Source of the DNA: CAYNZV01 sp965217095
GTDB taxonomy: Bacteria; Latescibacterota; UBA2968; UBA8231
DNA: 64,000 bases
Assembly: GCA_965217095.1 (NCBI GenBank)
Contig: OZ244235.1
Coordinates: forward strand, 1,922,001 to 1,986,000
Reading direction: 5' to 3'
Of this stretch, positions 1-6,649 are shown one piece after another; position 1 is the stretch's first letter, and each line of letters starts with the position of its first letter. The translations under genes were made by a program, and so were the position numbers. The notes beneath the pieces were generated by a model. That model was not told the DNA's origin, made no database searches, and worked only from the letters and a program-made list of their open reading frames with translations.

Positions 1-146
1 TACTCGGCGGCGTACAGGGGAAACATCGTCGCATACTCTTCGTCAAACTCTGTATCGGTGAGGACGCAGCATTCCCCCGATTGCTTGCAGCGCGTTGCCG
101 GCACCTGATCGTACAGCGCCTGAAGGTCCTTTGAGAGATTTGACAT
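1..146 (-). CDS. YkgJ-family cysteine cluster protein, clipped at the window edge
   Basis: Reading leftward from an ATG at 144-146, 48 codons stay open to the window edge, so the 3' part is missing. The start reads MSNLSKDLQALYDQVPATR and is followed by CKQSGECC, which fits the N-terminal cysteine motif of the YkgJ/CxxCxxCC family (putative Fe-S or zinc-binding proteins of unknown role). An in-frame stop lies four codons upstream of the ATG, so the start is well fixed. The Shine-Dalgarno candidate AAGGAG is about 18 bases away, further than usual. The gene is divergent from the promoter at 219. Family assignment rests on one motif and the length of the N-terminus only. Confidence 0.6.
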   Translation of the reverse strand, partial: MSNLSKDLQALYDQVPATRCKQSGECCVLTDTEFDEEYATMFPLYAAE

Positions 147-218
147 CTTTAGGGTCTACGGAAACTCCTTCACAAATGGTCAAAAATGCACATTGCACAG
201 TAGACCCGCAAGGCGCGC

Positions 219-248
219 TTGACACTTGAGTTGGGACCCCGCTATATT
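219..248 (+). promoter_or_regulatory. sigma-70-type promoter for the small gene at 267
   Basis: TTGACA at 219-224 and TATATT at 243-248 are separated by 18 bases. Predicted transcription start is near 255, giving a leader of only about 12 bases before the ATG at 267. The TTG of this -35 box opens a longer reading frame, but it is better read as promoter than as a start codon. Confidence 0.7.
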
Positions 249-266
249 CGGCGCAAACAGGTCGAA

Positions 267-443
267 ATGGCTGAAAAACGGAAATTTTTGGGGGTCATGT
301 TTCAATGTTGCCGCGTCTATGCGAGGGTGTACGTCAACAAACAGAACACCGCGTACAGTGGCATGTGTCCTCGCTGCGGAAAGCGAGTCGAATTCAAAGT
401 GGGCCGCGAGGGCACCGACAGCAGATTCTTCGATGCCTATTGA
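267..443 (+). CDS. small cysteine-rich (zinc-ribbon-like) protein, 58 aa
   Basis: The frame runs from MAEKRKFLGVMFQCC to RFFDAY. It has a CC pair near residues 14-15 and a CPRCG knuckle near residue 35, the arrangement of a small treble-clef or zinc-ribbon fold. I recognise it as one of the conserved small hypothetical proteins but not its function. The upstream in-frame TTG at 219 is the -35 box of a convincing promoter, so the ATG at 267 is chosen. It ends by overlapping the last 7 bases of the convergent ceramidase-like gene. No membrane segment or signal peptide is visible. Confidence 0.6.
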   Translation: MAEKRKFLGVMFQCCRVYARVYVNKQNTAYSGMCPRCGKRVEFKVGREGTDSRFFDAY

Positions 444-1750
444 TTCTCCGCCTTAAGTGCCGCTAGCACCTGTCTGGCACCCAAGCGGACTGCCTGCTCG
501 CTCTCGGGCCTGAACATTTGCACCTCTCCATACACCTTGTAGGCTTGATCTATCTCGTAACCGCCGCTAGGATACTCATCGGAGGTGGGAAGGTATCCCA
601 CACAACCGTTGGCGAGGCCACAGACGATGGTCGGCTGGAATGGGGACTCCCGTTCAATATCGAGCTGATACCGAGCGAACAACTCCCCTTCGAATCCAAG
701 GAACAGCAAACCTCCCAGGCGAATTCCTTGGATTTCGAATTCCCGAAACCTGGGTTGGCCACCCTGCGAGCGCCACCGCTTCGCTGCCCTAATCCACTCC
801 AAACCTGCGTGTGCGGCTAGATGTCTGGAGCGGCTCCGGCGACCGGGCCGGTACCGACGGTAGACTCCTTTTAACCACGTGACTCCGTGTATGGTTTCGC
901 AGGAGAGCCGGCCGGGAGGCGGAAGCAGCTCCAGCGTGACGGTCTGCCGCACCGCCGCCACCCGATCTGCGGACACCGGAACTGACGTAGCCAGACTCCG
1001 CTCAACGACCTGGCCGAGCGATTCACCCAGTGCCCGAACATCGGCGAAGGTGCCGTTGGTTATACGCGGATTGACGTCGCCGCAAGCCCCATTCAGAAAA
1101 ATCGCAGGTACGCCCGTTTTAGACTCGAGATAAGACACGGCCACCCCCGGGAAATCGGCGCTGATCTCGCAGTTTTCCGCGCCCAGAACCACCGGGTGAC
1201 AGGGGTGACTGAGGATTGAGGCGATGGGTCCCGCTACCCCATCCATACGAACGGCATGCAGGTGCCCCACCAACGGCGCCTCCGAGGCTTGATGTGCGAA
1301 ACTTCTCCTGTTGTATCCCAATTGAAACGGCACGGTGGCATATGAAAGCGTCACGCCCTCCAGCGTGTCATGAGCATTCTGTACGCACTCCGCGACCCGG
1401 TCTGCCAAGAGGGTCATATAGTCGGCATCCATACTGCCCATTCCACGGTAGGGATAGGTGAGTGGTCCGGAGTGGGTGTGAGTACAGCAGATCAGGGTCG
1501 CCTGTGGGGAAATCCCCGATGTGTCGGCGATACGGCGACGCAGCACTGCAACGTCATCTCTGTGCAGGGCGACCAAATCCAGTACTACCATTGCCGCGCA
1601 ATTCGGACCGTCGCTCCACACCACGGCGCGGACATGCAGCCGATCGTGGACGCCCTGCGCGACCGAAGGGCGCAGCCAGTACCCTCCCATGGCTACACCG
1701 AGTTCGGGCGTTATGTCGCCAACCGCCACACCGCCCGAAAAGTTACTCAT
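437..1750 (-). CDS. neutral/alkaline ceramidase-like hydrolase
   Basis: The 437-aa protein has landmarks of the neutral/alkaline non-lysosomal ceramidase N-terminal domain: CTHTHSGP near residue 90, SHPCHPV near 180 and NGACGDVNP near 220, which supply zinc ligands and the active-site region in that family. Known members hydrolyse the amide bond of ceramide. Many bacterial relatives are much shorter than true ceramidases and of unproven substrate, as here: there is no signal peptide and no clear C-terminal Ig-like domain, so it would act in the cytoplasm. The ATG overlaps the 3' end of the upstream gene by 8 bases, so the two are probably co-transcribed with the L,D-transpeptidase. Annotating the exact substrate would be over-reach. 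Confidence 0.75.
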   Translation of the reverse strand: MSNFSGGVAVGDITPELGVAMGGYWLRPSVAQGVHDRLHVRAVVWSDGPNCAAMVVLDLVALHRDDVAVLRRRIADTSGISPQATLICCTHTHSGPLTYPYRGMGSMDADYMTLLADRVAECVQNAHDTLEGVTLSYATVPFQLGYNRRSFAHQASEAPLVGHLHAVRMDGVAGPIASILSHPCHPVVLGAENCEISADFPGVAVSYLESKTGVPAIFLNGACGDVNPRITNGTFADVRALGESLGQVVERSLATSVPVSADRVAAVRQTVTLELLPPPGRLSCETIHGVTWLKGVYRRYRPGRRSRSRHLAAHAGLEWIRAAKRWRSQGGQPRFREFEIQGIRLGGLLFLGFEGELFARYQLDIERESPFQPTIVCGLANGCVGYLPTSDEYPSGGYEIDQAYKVYGEVQMFRPESEQAVRLGARQVLAALKAENQ

Positions 1751-2300
1751 GACCGGCTGATCGACTCTTCTTCCAGTTTTGCGGGAGAACGATTAGAGGG
1801 GTGCCTGGCGCCACGGCATCGTGCAGAGCGACGAGATCCCTCGCGCCTATTCTGATCCACGGTGGCGTCGGCTTGCCCCACTCGGGATGCGCGAACAGCA
1901 GCAAACCGTGTTCGAAGAGCAGCGCGCACCTGTCATTGGCCATGGTCGTCAGGTTGTCTTCCCAATCGAAGGCAAAGGTGTGGATCGCTCCCGGATAGAG
2001 CGTCGGCCGATAACGCCGCAGACGGCTGTCCAACGCTGTTGGAGATTCGGGTTGCCGTCCCAAGGACGACTCCAGAATCGGCATCGCGCGGAGCACTGCT
2101 TTGCGCTGCATCAGACGCACTTCGCCGATCTGTCTGTCGATCAGGACATACGGCCGATCCGCTTCGATGACCGCAAGCCACCGTCGCAGGATTTTGTTGA
2201 CATACCTGTAGTCCTGGTCCTGGGCGGCAGCGGGGAGTGCGAAGAGCGCAATGGCCACCCAGATTCGCCGGCGACTCACGCACAATGGATGCAGTGGCAC
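1743..2300 (-). CDS. secreted L,D-transpeptidase-like protein lacking the catalytic cysteine
   Basis: This 185-aa protein has an N-terminal signal peptide (SRRRIWVAIALFALPAAAQ). Its segment PYVLIDRQIGEVRLMQRK matches in pattern the segment PYLVVNTRENQLLLKHGE of the L,D-transpeptidase immediately upstream, so the two look like paralogues. The catalytic HGT and SxxHGCxR elements of YkuD domains are absent, so it is probably not a transpeptidase but may bind peptidoglycan or modulate its neighbour. The GTG at 2300 lies 3 bases after the stop of the upstream gene. A second GTG at 2279 would give a more compact signal peptide. Gene spacing implies translational coupling. Confidence 0.55.
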   Translation of the reverse strand: MPLHPLCVSRRRIWVAIALFALPAAAQDQDYRYVNKILRRWLAVIEADRPYVLIDRQIGEVRLMQRKAVLRAMPILESSLGRQPESPTALDSRLRRYRPTLYPGAIHTFAFDWEDNLTTMANDRCALLFEHGLLLFAHPEWGKPTPPWIRIGARDLVALHDAVAPGTPLIVLPQNWKKSRSAGHE

Positions 2301-2303
2301 CGG

Positions 2304-2900
2304 TCAGTAGATGAACACGGGCCAGCCGGCCTCAACCGTGTCGTAGAAGTACTTGAGATCGCTCTCGCCGAGGCGAACGCAGCCGTGGGTGATGCTCTTG
2401 CCGAGGTTGACCTCGTAGATCGTGCCGTGAATCATGTACTCCTTGGCGAAGTACAGGGCGTAGGAACCGAGGGCACCAAACTCGAATCTCCGTTTGTCCT
2501 CGGCGAAGAACGGGATCTCTTCGCCAGCCTCCAGAAACGCCCACTCGGGCTTAGTCCAAATCGGATTTTCGACCTTGCGGAGCACGGAGAAACTCCCTTT
2601 GGGTGTTTCAAAGTGCCACTTGTGCTTCCAGCGCTTGGGTCCTTCCAATCGGCGACCGCTGCCCGTCGAGCAGACGGCGTTTCGCAGGACCTGTTCGCCA
2701 TGTTTCAACAACAGCTGGTTCTCGCGGGTGTTGACGACAAGATACGGGGTCGGGGGGTCCATTCCCTGCAGCTGCGTCATGAGTTCCCCGTACTCGCGCA
2801 ATAGACCGCTATCACCGGGAGATCCCTGCTGCGCACCCCAAGCCACGGAAGATCCGGCGAGCCAAAACGCGAGTGTTATAGTCGAGAGGCGGTATTCCAT
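2304..2900 (-). CDS. L,D-transpeptidase (YkuD domain), exported
   Basis: The 198-aa product starts at ATG 2898-2900 with a signal peptide (MEYRLSTITLAFWLAGSSV). The YkuD catalytic pattern is present: HGT near residue 153 followed by SITHGCVRL near 170, containing the nucleophilic cysteine. Such enzymes form 3-3 crosslinks in peptidoglycan or attach lipoproteins to it in the periplasm. An in-frame GTG at 2945 would add 15 residues, but that stretch is the stem of the upstream gene's terminator, so the later ATG is preferred. No good Shine-Dalgarno is visible, and a T-rich tract sits just upstream of the ATG. It begins a three-gene leftward group with the degenerate paralogue and the ceramidase-like gene. 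Confidence 0.85.
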   Translation of the reverse strand: MEYRLSTITLAFWLAGSSVAWGAQQGSPGDSGLLREYGELMTQLQGMDPPTPYLVVNTRENQLLLKHGEQVLRNAVCSTGSGRRLEGPKRWKHKWHFETPKGSFSVLRKVENPIWTKPEWAFLEAGEEIPFFAEDKRRFEFGALGSYALYFAKEYMIHGTIYEVNLGKSITHGCVRLGESDLKYFYDTVEAGWPVFIY

Positions 2901-2907
2901 ATCTGGC

Positions 2908-2942
2908 AAAAAAAAGCCGGGCGAGTACTGCTGTCGCCCGGC
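2908..2942 (-). terminator. intrinsic terminator of the lipoprotein gene
   Basis: A perfect 9-bp GC-rich stem (GCCGGGCGA at 2916-2924 pairing with TCGCCCGGC at 2934-2942) is followed on the minus strand by eight U (A-run 2908-2915). It lies 28 bases past the stop codon of the lipoprotein gene and just before the L,D-transpeptidase start. Confidence 0.85.
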
Positions 2943-2969
2943 CACACATCTAGTTGGGAATCTGGTTGA

Positions 2970-3599
2970 TTAAATTCGCTCGTACCACGGCTTCACTTTT
3001 TCTACCATTTCCGCATGTTTCTGCGCCGCCGCTTCGACGCCGCTGGAAACACCTTCCGCCGTCGTTTTGGCGCTGGAGGCTTGACTCTTCGCCGTATCGA
3101 AATCTTCACGTGACGCTGCGGCGCGCGCGGCGCTCAAATCGGCTTCTGCACTACCCAACTCGGTCTGCAGCTGCTCGATGTCACCCTCGGTGCCTTTACC
3201 TGATGGGGCGCTGGCAAGGCTCGATCGCGCACTCGCCAACGCAGCTTCGGCGCTGCCAATGTTTGAATCAGCTCCTCGCTTTGCCTGGGCCTTCATTGCT
3301 AGGGCAGTCGACTTGGCTCCCTCCGCCTTTGCTTTGGCATCGGATATCATAGGAGTAACTTGATCAAAATTCTTGAACAACTTCTGCTGTTCCGCCTCCA
3401 TCGCGTTCTTGGCTTTGTCATAGGCGCTTTGGGCGGAAGCGAGCTCGCTGGCCGCGAACCGATCGGCACCGGCAGATTTGGCGTCCTGCAGGGCTCGGTT
3501 TGCGGCCTCCAGTTCGGCGGTAGGAGGATTGCCGCCACAGCCGACCAACAACCCTACGGCCACAAACGGGAGTAGCAGTTTGGATACCCGATTTCTCAT
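2970..3599 (-). CDS. Ala-rich coiled-coil lipoprotein
   Basis: The 209-aa protein starts at the ATG at 3597-3599 behind an AGGAGA ribosome-binding site. A signal peptide ends in the lipobox LLVGCGG, so it should be lipidated at that cysteine and sit in the inner or outer membrane facing the periplasm. The rest is nearly all helical, with heptad-like Ala/Lys/Glu repeats (for example ELASAQSAYDKAKNAMEAEQ). The pattern resembles DUF4398-type or Lpp-like periplasmic proteins. The C-terminus KVKPWYERI is conspicuously different and may be a contact site. It forms a complete single-gene unit with a promoter at 3652-3680 and a terminator at 2908-2942, which suggests an abundant structural envelope protein. 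Confidence 0.75.
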   Translation of the reverse strand: MRNRVSKLLLPFVAVGLLVGCGGNPPTAELEAANRALQDAKSAGADRFAASELASAQSAYDKAKNAMEAEQQKLFKNFDQVTPMISDAKAKAEGAKSTALAMKAQAKRGADSNIGSAEAALASARSSLASAPSGKGTEGDIEQLQTELGSAEADLSAARAAASREDFDTAKSQASSAKTTAEGVSSGVEAAAQKHAEMVEKVKPWYERI

Positions 3600-3651
3600 T
3601 GCCAGTCTCCTAATATGGATCACTTTGAAACTTTAATAGTTGAGATAAAGC

Positions 3652-3680
3652 AACTTAAAACAGGACCTTGGGCTTGTCAA
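3652..3680 (-). promoter_or_regulatory. promoter of the lipoprotein gene
   Basis: On the minus strand TTGACA (complement of 3675-3680) is followed after 17 bases by TAAGTT (complement of 3652-3657). The predicted start is about 45 bases upstream of the lipoprotein ATG. Confidence 0.6.
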
Positions 3681-3704
3681 GGCAAATCTCCCAAACCCCT
3701 CGGG

Positions 3705-4022
3705 CTACTGTACTTGGAAGCTATCCGTGCCCCGTCCTCTGCCGCCGGGACGCTGCCGATCCCGTTCCAGCTGTATCTGCTGTTTCAGGTCTATATACTC
3801 GCGCTCGAGCTTGTCGATCTCTTCCCGTGCCGGACCCAATTGGTCGCGCCGCGAGCCCAGCTCCCGTCGCAGGGCTGCAATCCGAGCTGACAACTCTTCC
3901 TTAGTGGCTTCGAGGCGTTCGATACGAGGGGTGATGAGTGATTTGTACTTGACGTAATCCATGACCACTTGAAACGCAAAAAACAGGCAGCCTATAGCAA
4001 AGATGGCTATTACCCATTCCAT
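3705..4022 (-). CDS. single-pass membrane coiled-coil protein
   Basis: The 105-aa product begins MEWVIAIFAIGCLFFAFQV, one transmembrane helix, then VMDYVKYKSLITPRIE, then about 50 residues of heptad-patterned coiled coil (RLEATKEELSARIAALRREL and onward) and a short basic Arg/Gly tail. The N-terminal layout recurs in the proteins at 62013-62321 and 58779-59717, which I take to be distant paralogues. Function is unknown; a scaffold or membrane-tethered spacer is plausible. It sits 6 bases downstream of the zinc-ribbon membrane protein at 4029 and is probably co-transcribed with it. Confidence 0.65.
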   Translation of the reverse strand: MEWVIAIFAIGCLFFAFQVVMDYVKYKSLITPRIERLEATKEELSARIAALRRELGSRRDQLGPAREEIDKLEREYIDLKQQIQLERDRQRPGGRGRGTDSFQVQ

Positions 4023-4028
4023 TCGGGT

Positions 4029-4226
4029 CTATCTCACGTCCTCTGCATCGCCGTAGTCGTCATCATCGTCCCCGGGAACCTCGAAGATCCACCCGCAATC
4101 GCGACACAGCGGATGGTCCGGATCACGTTTCGCGTGGCACTGAGGGCAACGAGGAGTACTGACAGGAAGGTATTTCAAGACTACCACGATAATAATGAGG
4201 GCGGCAAAAAAAAGCGACCAAAGCAT
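4029..4226 (-). CDS. small membrane protein with zinc ribbon and acidic tail
   Basis: A 65-aa protein: transmembrane helix (LWSLFFAALIIIVVVL), then CPQCHAKRDPDHPLCRDCGW, a four-cysteine zinc ribbon of the CxxC-x12-CxxC type, then a run of five Asp and an acidic end. Such proteins are usually unannotated. Topology suggests a cytoplasmic zinc ribbon tethered to the inner membrane. It lies between the cyclic-nucleotide-binding pair and the coiled-coil protein on the same strand. The reading frame has no convincing alternative on either strand, and the CxxC spacing supports it being real. Confidence 0.6.
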   Translation of the reverse strand: MLWSLFFAALIIIVVVLKYLPVSTPRCPQCHAKRDPDHPLCRDCGWIFEVPGDDDDDYGDAEDVR

Positions 4227-4258
4227 CTAAGCGGAAGAAAACTTCGATTGCTGACGCT

Positions 4259-4726
4259 TCAGGAAGAAGCGAAGAGGGTAAGTTGGGCGTTGGTATCCCG
4301 TAGTCTCTGAGCAAGAACACGGGCAATGTTACCCAGAATTGCGATGTGAGCCTTTGGTTCGCGCTCAAACAGATGCTCCAGGGCCCTGAGCCGAATCGAC
4401 AGCAGGACCGCGTCGGTCTCAGAGGTTACGGTGGCCGACCTAGGACCCGGATCAACCACGGCGATCTCGCCGAAAAACGCTCCCTTATGGCGCAACGTGG
4501 CTAGGTGGACACGACCCTTGGTGGCTTCCACTGAAACGGAAACCTCACCGCTGTAAAGGAGGAAGATGGCGTCGCCTTCCGTGCCTTCCTCGACGATCGG
4601 ATCCCCGGATGTATGGCGGCAAACCTCGGCGATGTCTATCAGCTGATCGATGGATGGCGCAGGCAACCCCTGAAACAACGGGGATTGTCGAAAAAACTGG
4701 AGGTCGGACTTCGGCTCACTTGCCAT
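4259..4726 (-). CDS. standalone cyclic-nucleotide-binding domain protein (copy 2)
   Basis: The 155-aa protein is one cNMP-binding (Crp-like) beta-roll: SGDPIVEEGTEGDAIFLLYS near residue 40, then the phosphate-binding cassette FFGEIAVVDPGPRSATV near residue 85, with the Arg-Ser pair that contacts the cyclic phosphate. There is a short helical C-terminus but no helix-turn-helix, so it is not a Crp-type transcription factor. It is adjacent to and homologous with the protein at 4733-5188 with a 6-base gap. It may sense cAMP or cGMP and act through protein contacts, perhaps with the neighbouring membrane proteins. The partner is unknown. Confidence 0.8.
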   Translation of the reverse strand: MASEPKSDLQFFRQSPLFQGLPAPSIDQLIDIAEVCRHTSGDPIVEEGTEGDAIFLLYSGEVSVSVEATKGRVHLATLRHKGAFFGEIAVVDPGPRSATVTSETDAVLLSIRLRALEHLFEREPKAHIAILGNIARVLAQRLRDTNAQLTLFASS

Positions 4727-4732
4727 CGTTCA

Positions 4733-5188
4733 CTAGTTGCTAGAGAGCTCGACGATGCGTTCGCCTGACGCTCGCAATCGCAAAGACAGGTTGCGAGCGA
4801 TATTCAGAATCATCGTCATCTGAGCACGGGGCAGTTTGGTGAAGAATGTAGCAAGCGCCTTCTTTGGAAAAGCGAGAACCTCCAGATCCCTCTCGGCGCG
4901 GATGTTAGCCGATCTCGGCATTATGTCGATTAGAGACATTTCGCCGAAGAAGTCGCCCATCTCGGAAAAGGTCGCAAGCGCAACCGGGTTTCCGGCGTTC
5001 TCCTTCTCGATGACAACCGAGCCGTCGCGCAGAATAAAAAGACAATCGCTGGGCGTGCCCTCGGCGACGATCAGATCGGGAGCGGAATAGGTGCGCTGTT
5101 CGGAAATGGCCAGCAGGGACTCGATCTCCTCCGAACTCAATCCGACGAGCAGTGAGGAGGATTCGAGGGCTTCGAGGGGAGTGGCCAT
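4733..5188 (-). CDS. standalone cyclic-nucleotide-binding domain protein (copy 1)
   Basis: The 151-aa protein carries a cNMP-binding domain with FFGEMSLIDIMPRSANIRAE as the phosphate-binding cassette and a helical end (MTMILNIARNLSLRLRAS) that resembles the dimerisation helix of Crp-like proteins. No DNA-binding or enzymatic domain follows. The ATG is 40 bases downstream of a good promoter. It heads a leftward operon with copy 2 and the two small membrane proteins. The two copies are clearly homologous but diverged, so they may form a heterodimer. Confidence 0.8.
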   Translation of the reverse strand: MATPLEALESSSLLVGLSSEEIESLLAISEQRTYSAPDLIVAEGTPSDCLFILRDGSVVIEKENAGNPVALATFSEMGDFFGEMSLIDIMPRSANIRAERDLEVLAFPKKALATFFTKLPRAQMTMILNIARNLSLRLRASGERIVELSSN

Positions 5189-5227
5189 TATGTTACCTAT
5201 CTTCTAATGTAGAAACAAGATACAGCC

Positions 5228-5257
5228 AATATAGGAGGCGCCGCCGAAACAGGTCAA
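5228..5257 (-). promoter_or_regulatory. promoter of the cNMP-binding gene pair
   Basis: On the minus strand TTGACC (complement of 5252-5257) and TATATT (complement of 5228-5233) are 18 bases apart. The -35 box overlaps the stop codon of the ECF S-component gene, and the predicted start is about 33 bases before the ATG at 5188. Confidence 0.7.
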
Positions 5258-5762
5258 GCGCTATTTAGGCCGCTGCGTTCAAGGGCAGCTGCCAGAGCAA
5301 TGCCGGCAAACATACCGGCCGCTCCCTGCATCGCATTGCCGGGTAGACTGGCAAGCGCAGGCGGCAGGCTATAGATGAGCCATTCCACTGCGAAGTAGCC
5401 CGATACCATCGCTGTCGCCCCCAGGATCACACCTGGAGATGCCAGCAACACCCTGCTGACACCGGACCGCCGGCGCCAGACGTGGTGCGACAGGCAACCT
5501 ACGAGGAACCCCTCGAGACCCTTTATTGCCAGCGTCGGCAATGCCCAGTGGGAATATCCGCCGTAGAGATCGGCAAGGGCCGATCCCACCCCCCTGCCGC
5601 AGCGGCCGCCAAGGGACCGAACAGAAGTGCTCCTGAGATGATGATTGCATCGCCGAGGTTGAGGTACCCTTCGGTGGCGGGCATCGGTATCCGCACCGCC
5701 AGGGTGACGACTGCAACCAGTGCCGTCAACAGCCCCAGACGCGCGAGTTGGCCAGTCTTCAC
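5254..5762 (-). pseudogene. ECF transporter S-component, frameshifted
   Basis: Two frames together encode a normal-looking ECF S-component (membrane substrate-capture subunit of a vitamin/micronutrient importer). The first, from GTG 5760-5762, reads VKTGQLARLGLLTALVAVV and on to NLGDAIIISGALLFGPLA. The second continues GSALADLYGGYSHWALPTL and KGLEGFLVG, both typical of the family. The switch falls exactly in a six-G run (C-run 5589-5594). One extra G gives a single 169-codon frame of the expected size. The GTG overlaps the stop of the upstream glycerophosphodiesterase (GTGA). Substrate is unknown, and no ECF ATPase or T-component is in the window. The break may be decay, slippage or a sequencing error. 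Confidence 0.7.
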
Positions 5763-6631
5763 GATTCGTTTTGGTCGGTTTTCTTCTTGTGCGGTTTGGC
5801 CTGTAATTTTCGCAGCTGTCTGCGCCGTCCCCACCGACTGCGGCGCACCCGTCGTCGTCCCAGGGGCGGTTGGATCCGGTTGTCCTGCTGGAGATCGTCG
5901 ATCACATCGTTGAGGAGATTGGGGACGCTGGTAATTATGCCATTGGCCCCCATCATGATCAGATCGCGCATGGCAATCTCCTCGTCGACGGTCCAGGTCC
6001 ACACGGCGATCGCCCGCTTGCGCATCTCTTCCAACAGTACCGGTGTGAGCGCCGCGTGCCAGATTGCCAATGCATTGGCCCCGGTTTGCAGCACCTGGCG
6101 AACGAGGCTCCGCGCCCGTACGCGAGACGGCGTAGCGGGAAGTTGTCCTACGAGAAGCGCCGCTGGGATACTGGGATCCAACAGCTTTACGCGTTGAACC
6201 GTCTGTCGGCTGAACGACTGGATAATGACCCGGTCGCCGGCCGCCGCATCCTCCACACAGCGCAAAACCTGCTCGGCGACCCGGTCCGCTTTGATCTCGA
6301 TGAGAACCAGGACCCTGTTGCGGGCGAGCTCCAGGGCCTCTTCCAGCAAAGGTACCTGCTGGTCGGAGAATTCCAAGTCGAACCAGGAACCGGCGTCCGC
6401 CTGCCGCACACGATCCACCGTCTGATCGCGAATCGGACCTCTGGAGTCGGTGGTTCGATCGAGCGTGGAGTCGTGCACCACCACGAGTTGGCCGTCTGCC
6501 GTTACCTGAACATCTATCTCCACCACGTCGACGCCGATCTGAATTGCTTGCTCGATGGCTGCCAGGGTGTTTTCTGGAGCGAGGCCGGCGCCCGAGGCAC
6601 CGCGGTGGGCGATTCGCACGGGGGGAATCAT
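5759..6631 (-). CDS. glycerophosphodiester phosphodiesterase
   Basis: The 290-aa protein shows the GDPD TIM-barrel signature: AHRGASGAGLAPENT near residue 8, VDVVEIDVQVTADGQLVVVH near residue 34-53 with metal ligands, LIEIKAD near 110 and AVWTWTVDEE near 208. These enzymes split glycerophosphodiesters (deacylated phospholipids) into glycerol-3-phosphate and an alcohol. No signal peptide is seen, so it is cytoplasmic. The last 40 residues are an unusual Arg/Lys/Gln-rich tail not needed for the barrel. It is in a leftward operon after recJ and apgM (18-base gap to apgM) and overlaps the ECF gene by 4 bases. Confidence 0.88.
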   Translation of the reverse strand: MIPPVRIAHRGASGAGLAPENTLAAIEQAIQIGVDVVEIDVQVTADGQLVVVHDSTLDRTTDSRGPIRDQTVDRVRQADAGSWFDLEFSDQQVPLLEEALELARNRVLVLIEIKADRVAEQVLRCVEDAAAGDRVIIQSFSRQTVQRVKLLDPSIPAALLVGQLPATPSRVRARSLVRQVLQTGANALAIWHAALTPVLLEEMRKRAIAVWTWTVDEEIAMRDLIMMGANGIITSVPNLLNDVIDDLQQDNRIQPPLGRRRVRRSRWGRRRQLRKLQAKPHKKKTDQNES

Positions 6632-6649
6632 CGGAGCAAGAATCTCAAG

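Noticed and set aside
219..266. TTG-initiated extension of the small cysteine-rich protein
   Set aside because: The TTG is the first half of a TTGACA -35 box with a TATATT -10 box at the right distance, so this stretch is promoter rather than coding.
1821..2804. Long open frame on the plus strand over the L,D-transpeptidase genes
   Set aside because: It is antisense to two genes with signal peptides and a recognised catalytic motif, and its own translation has no motif or ribosome site.
2901..2945. Longer start for the L,D-transpeptidase
   Set aside because: These 15 codons are made of the terminator stem and U-tract of the upstream gene, and no ribosome-binding site precedes the GTG.
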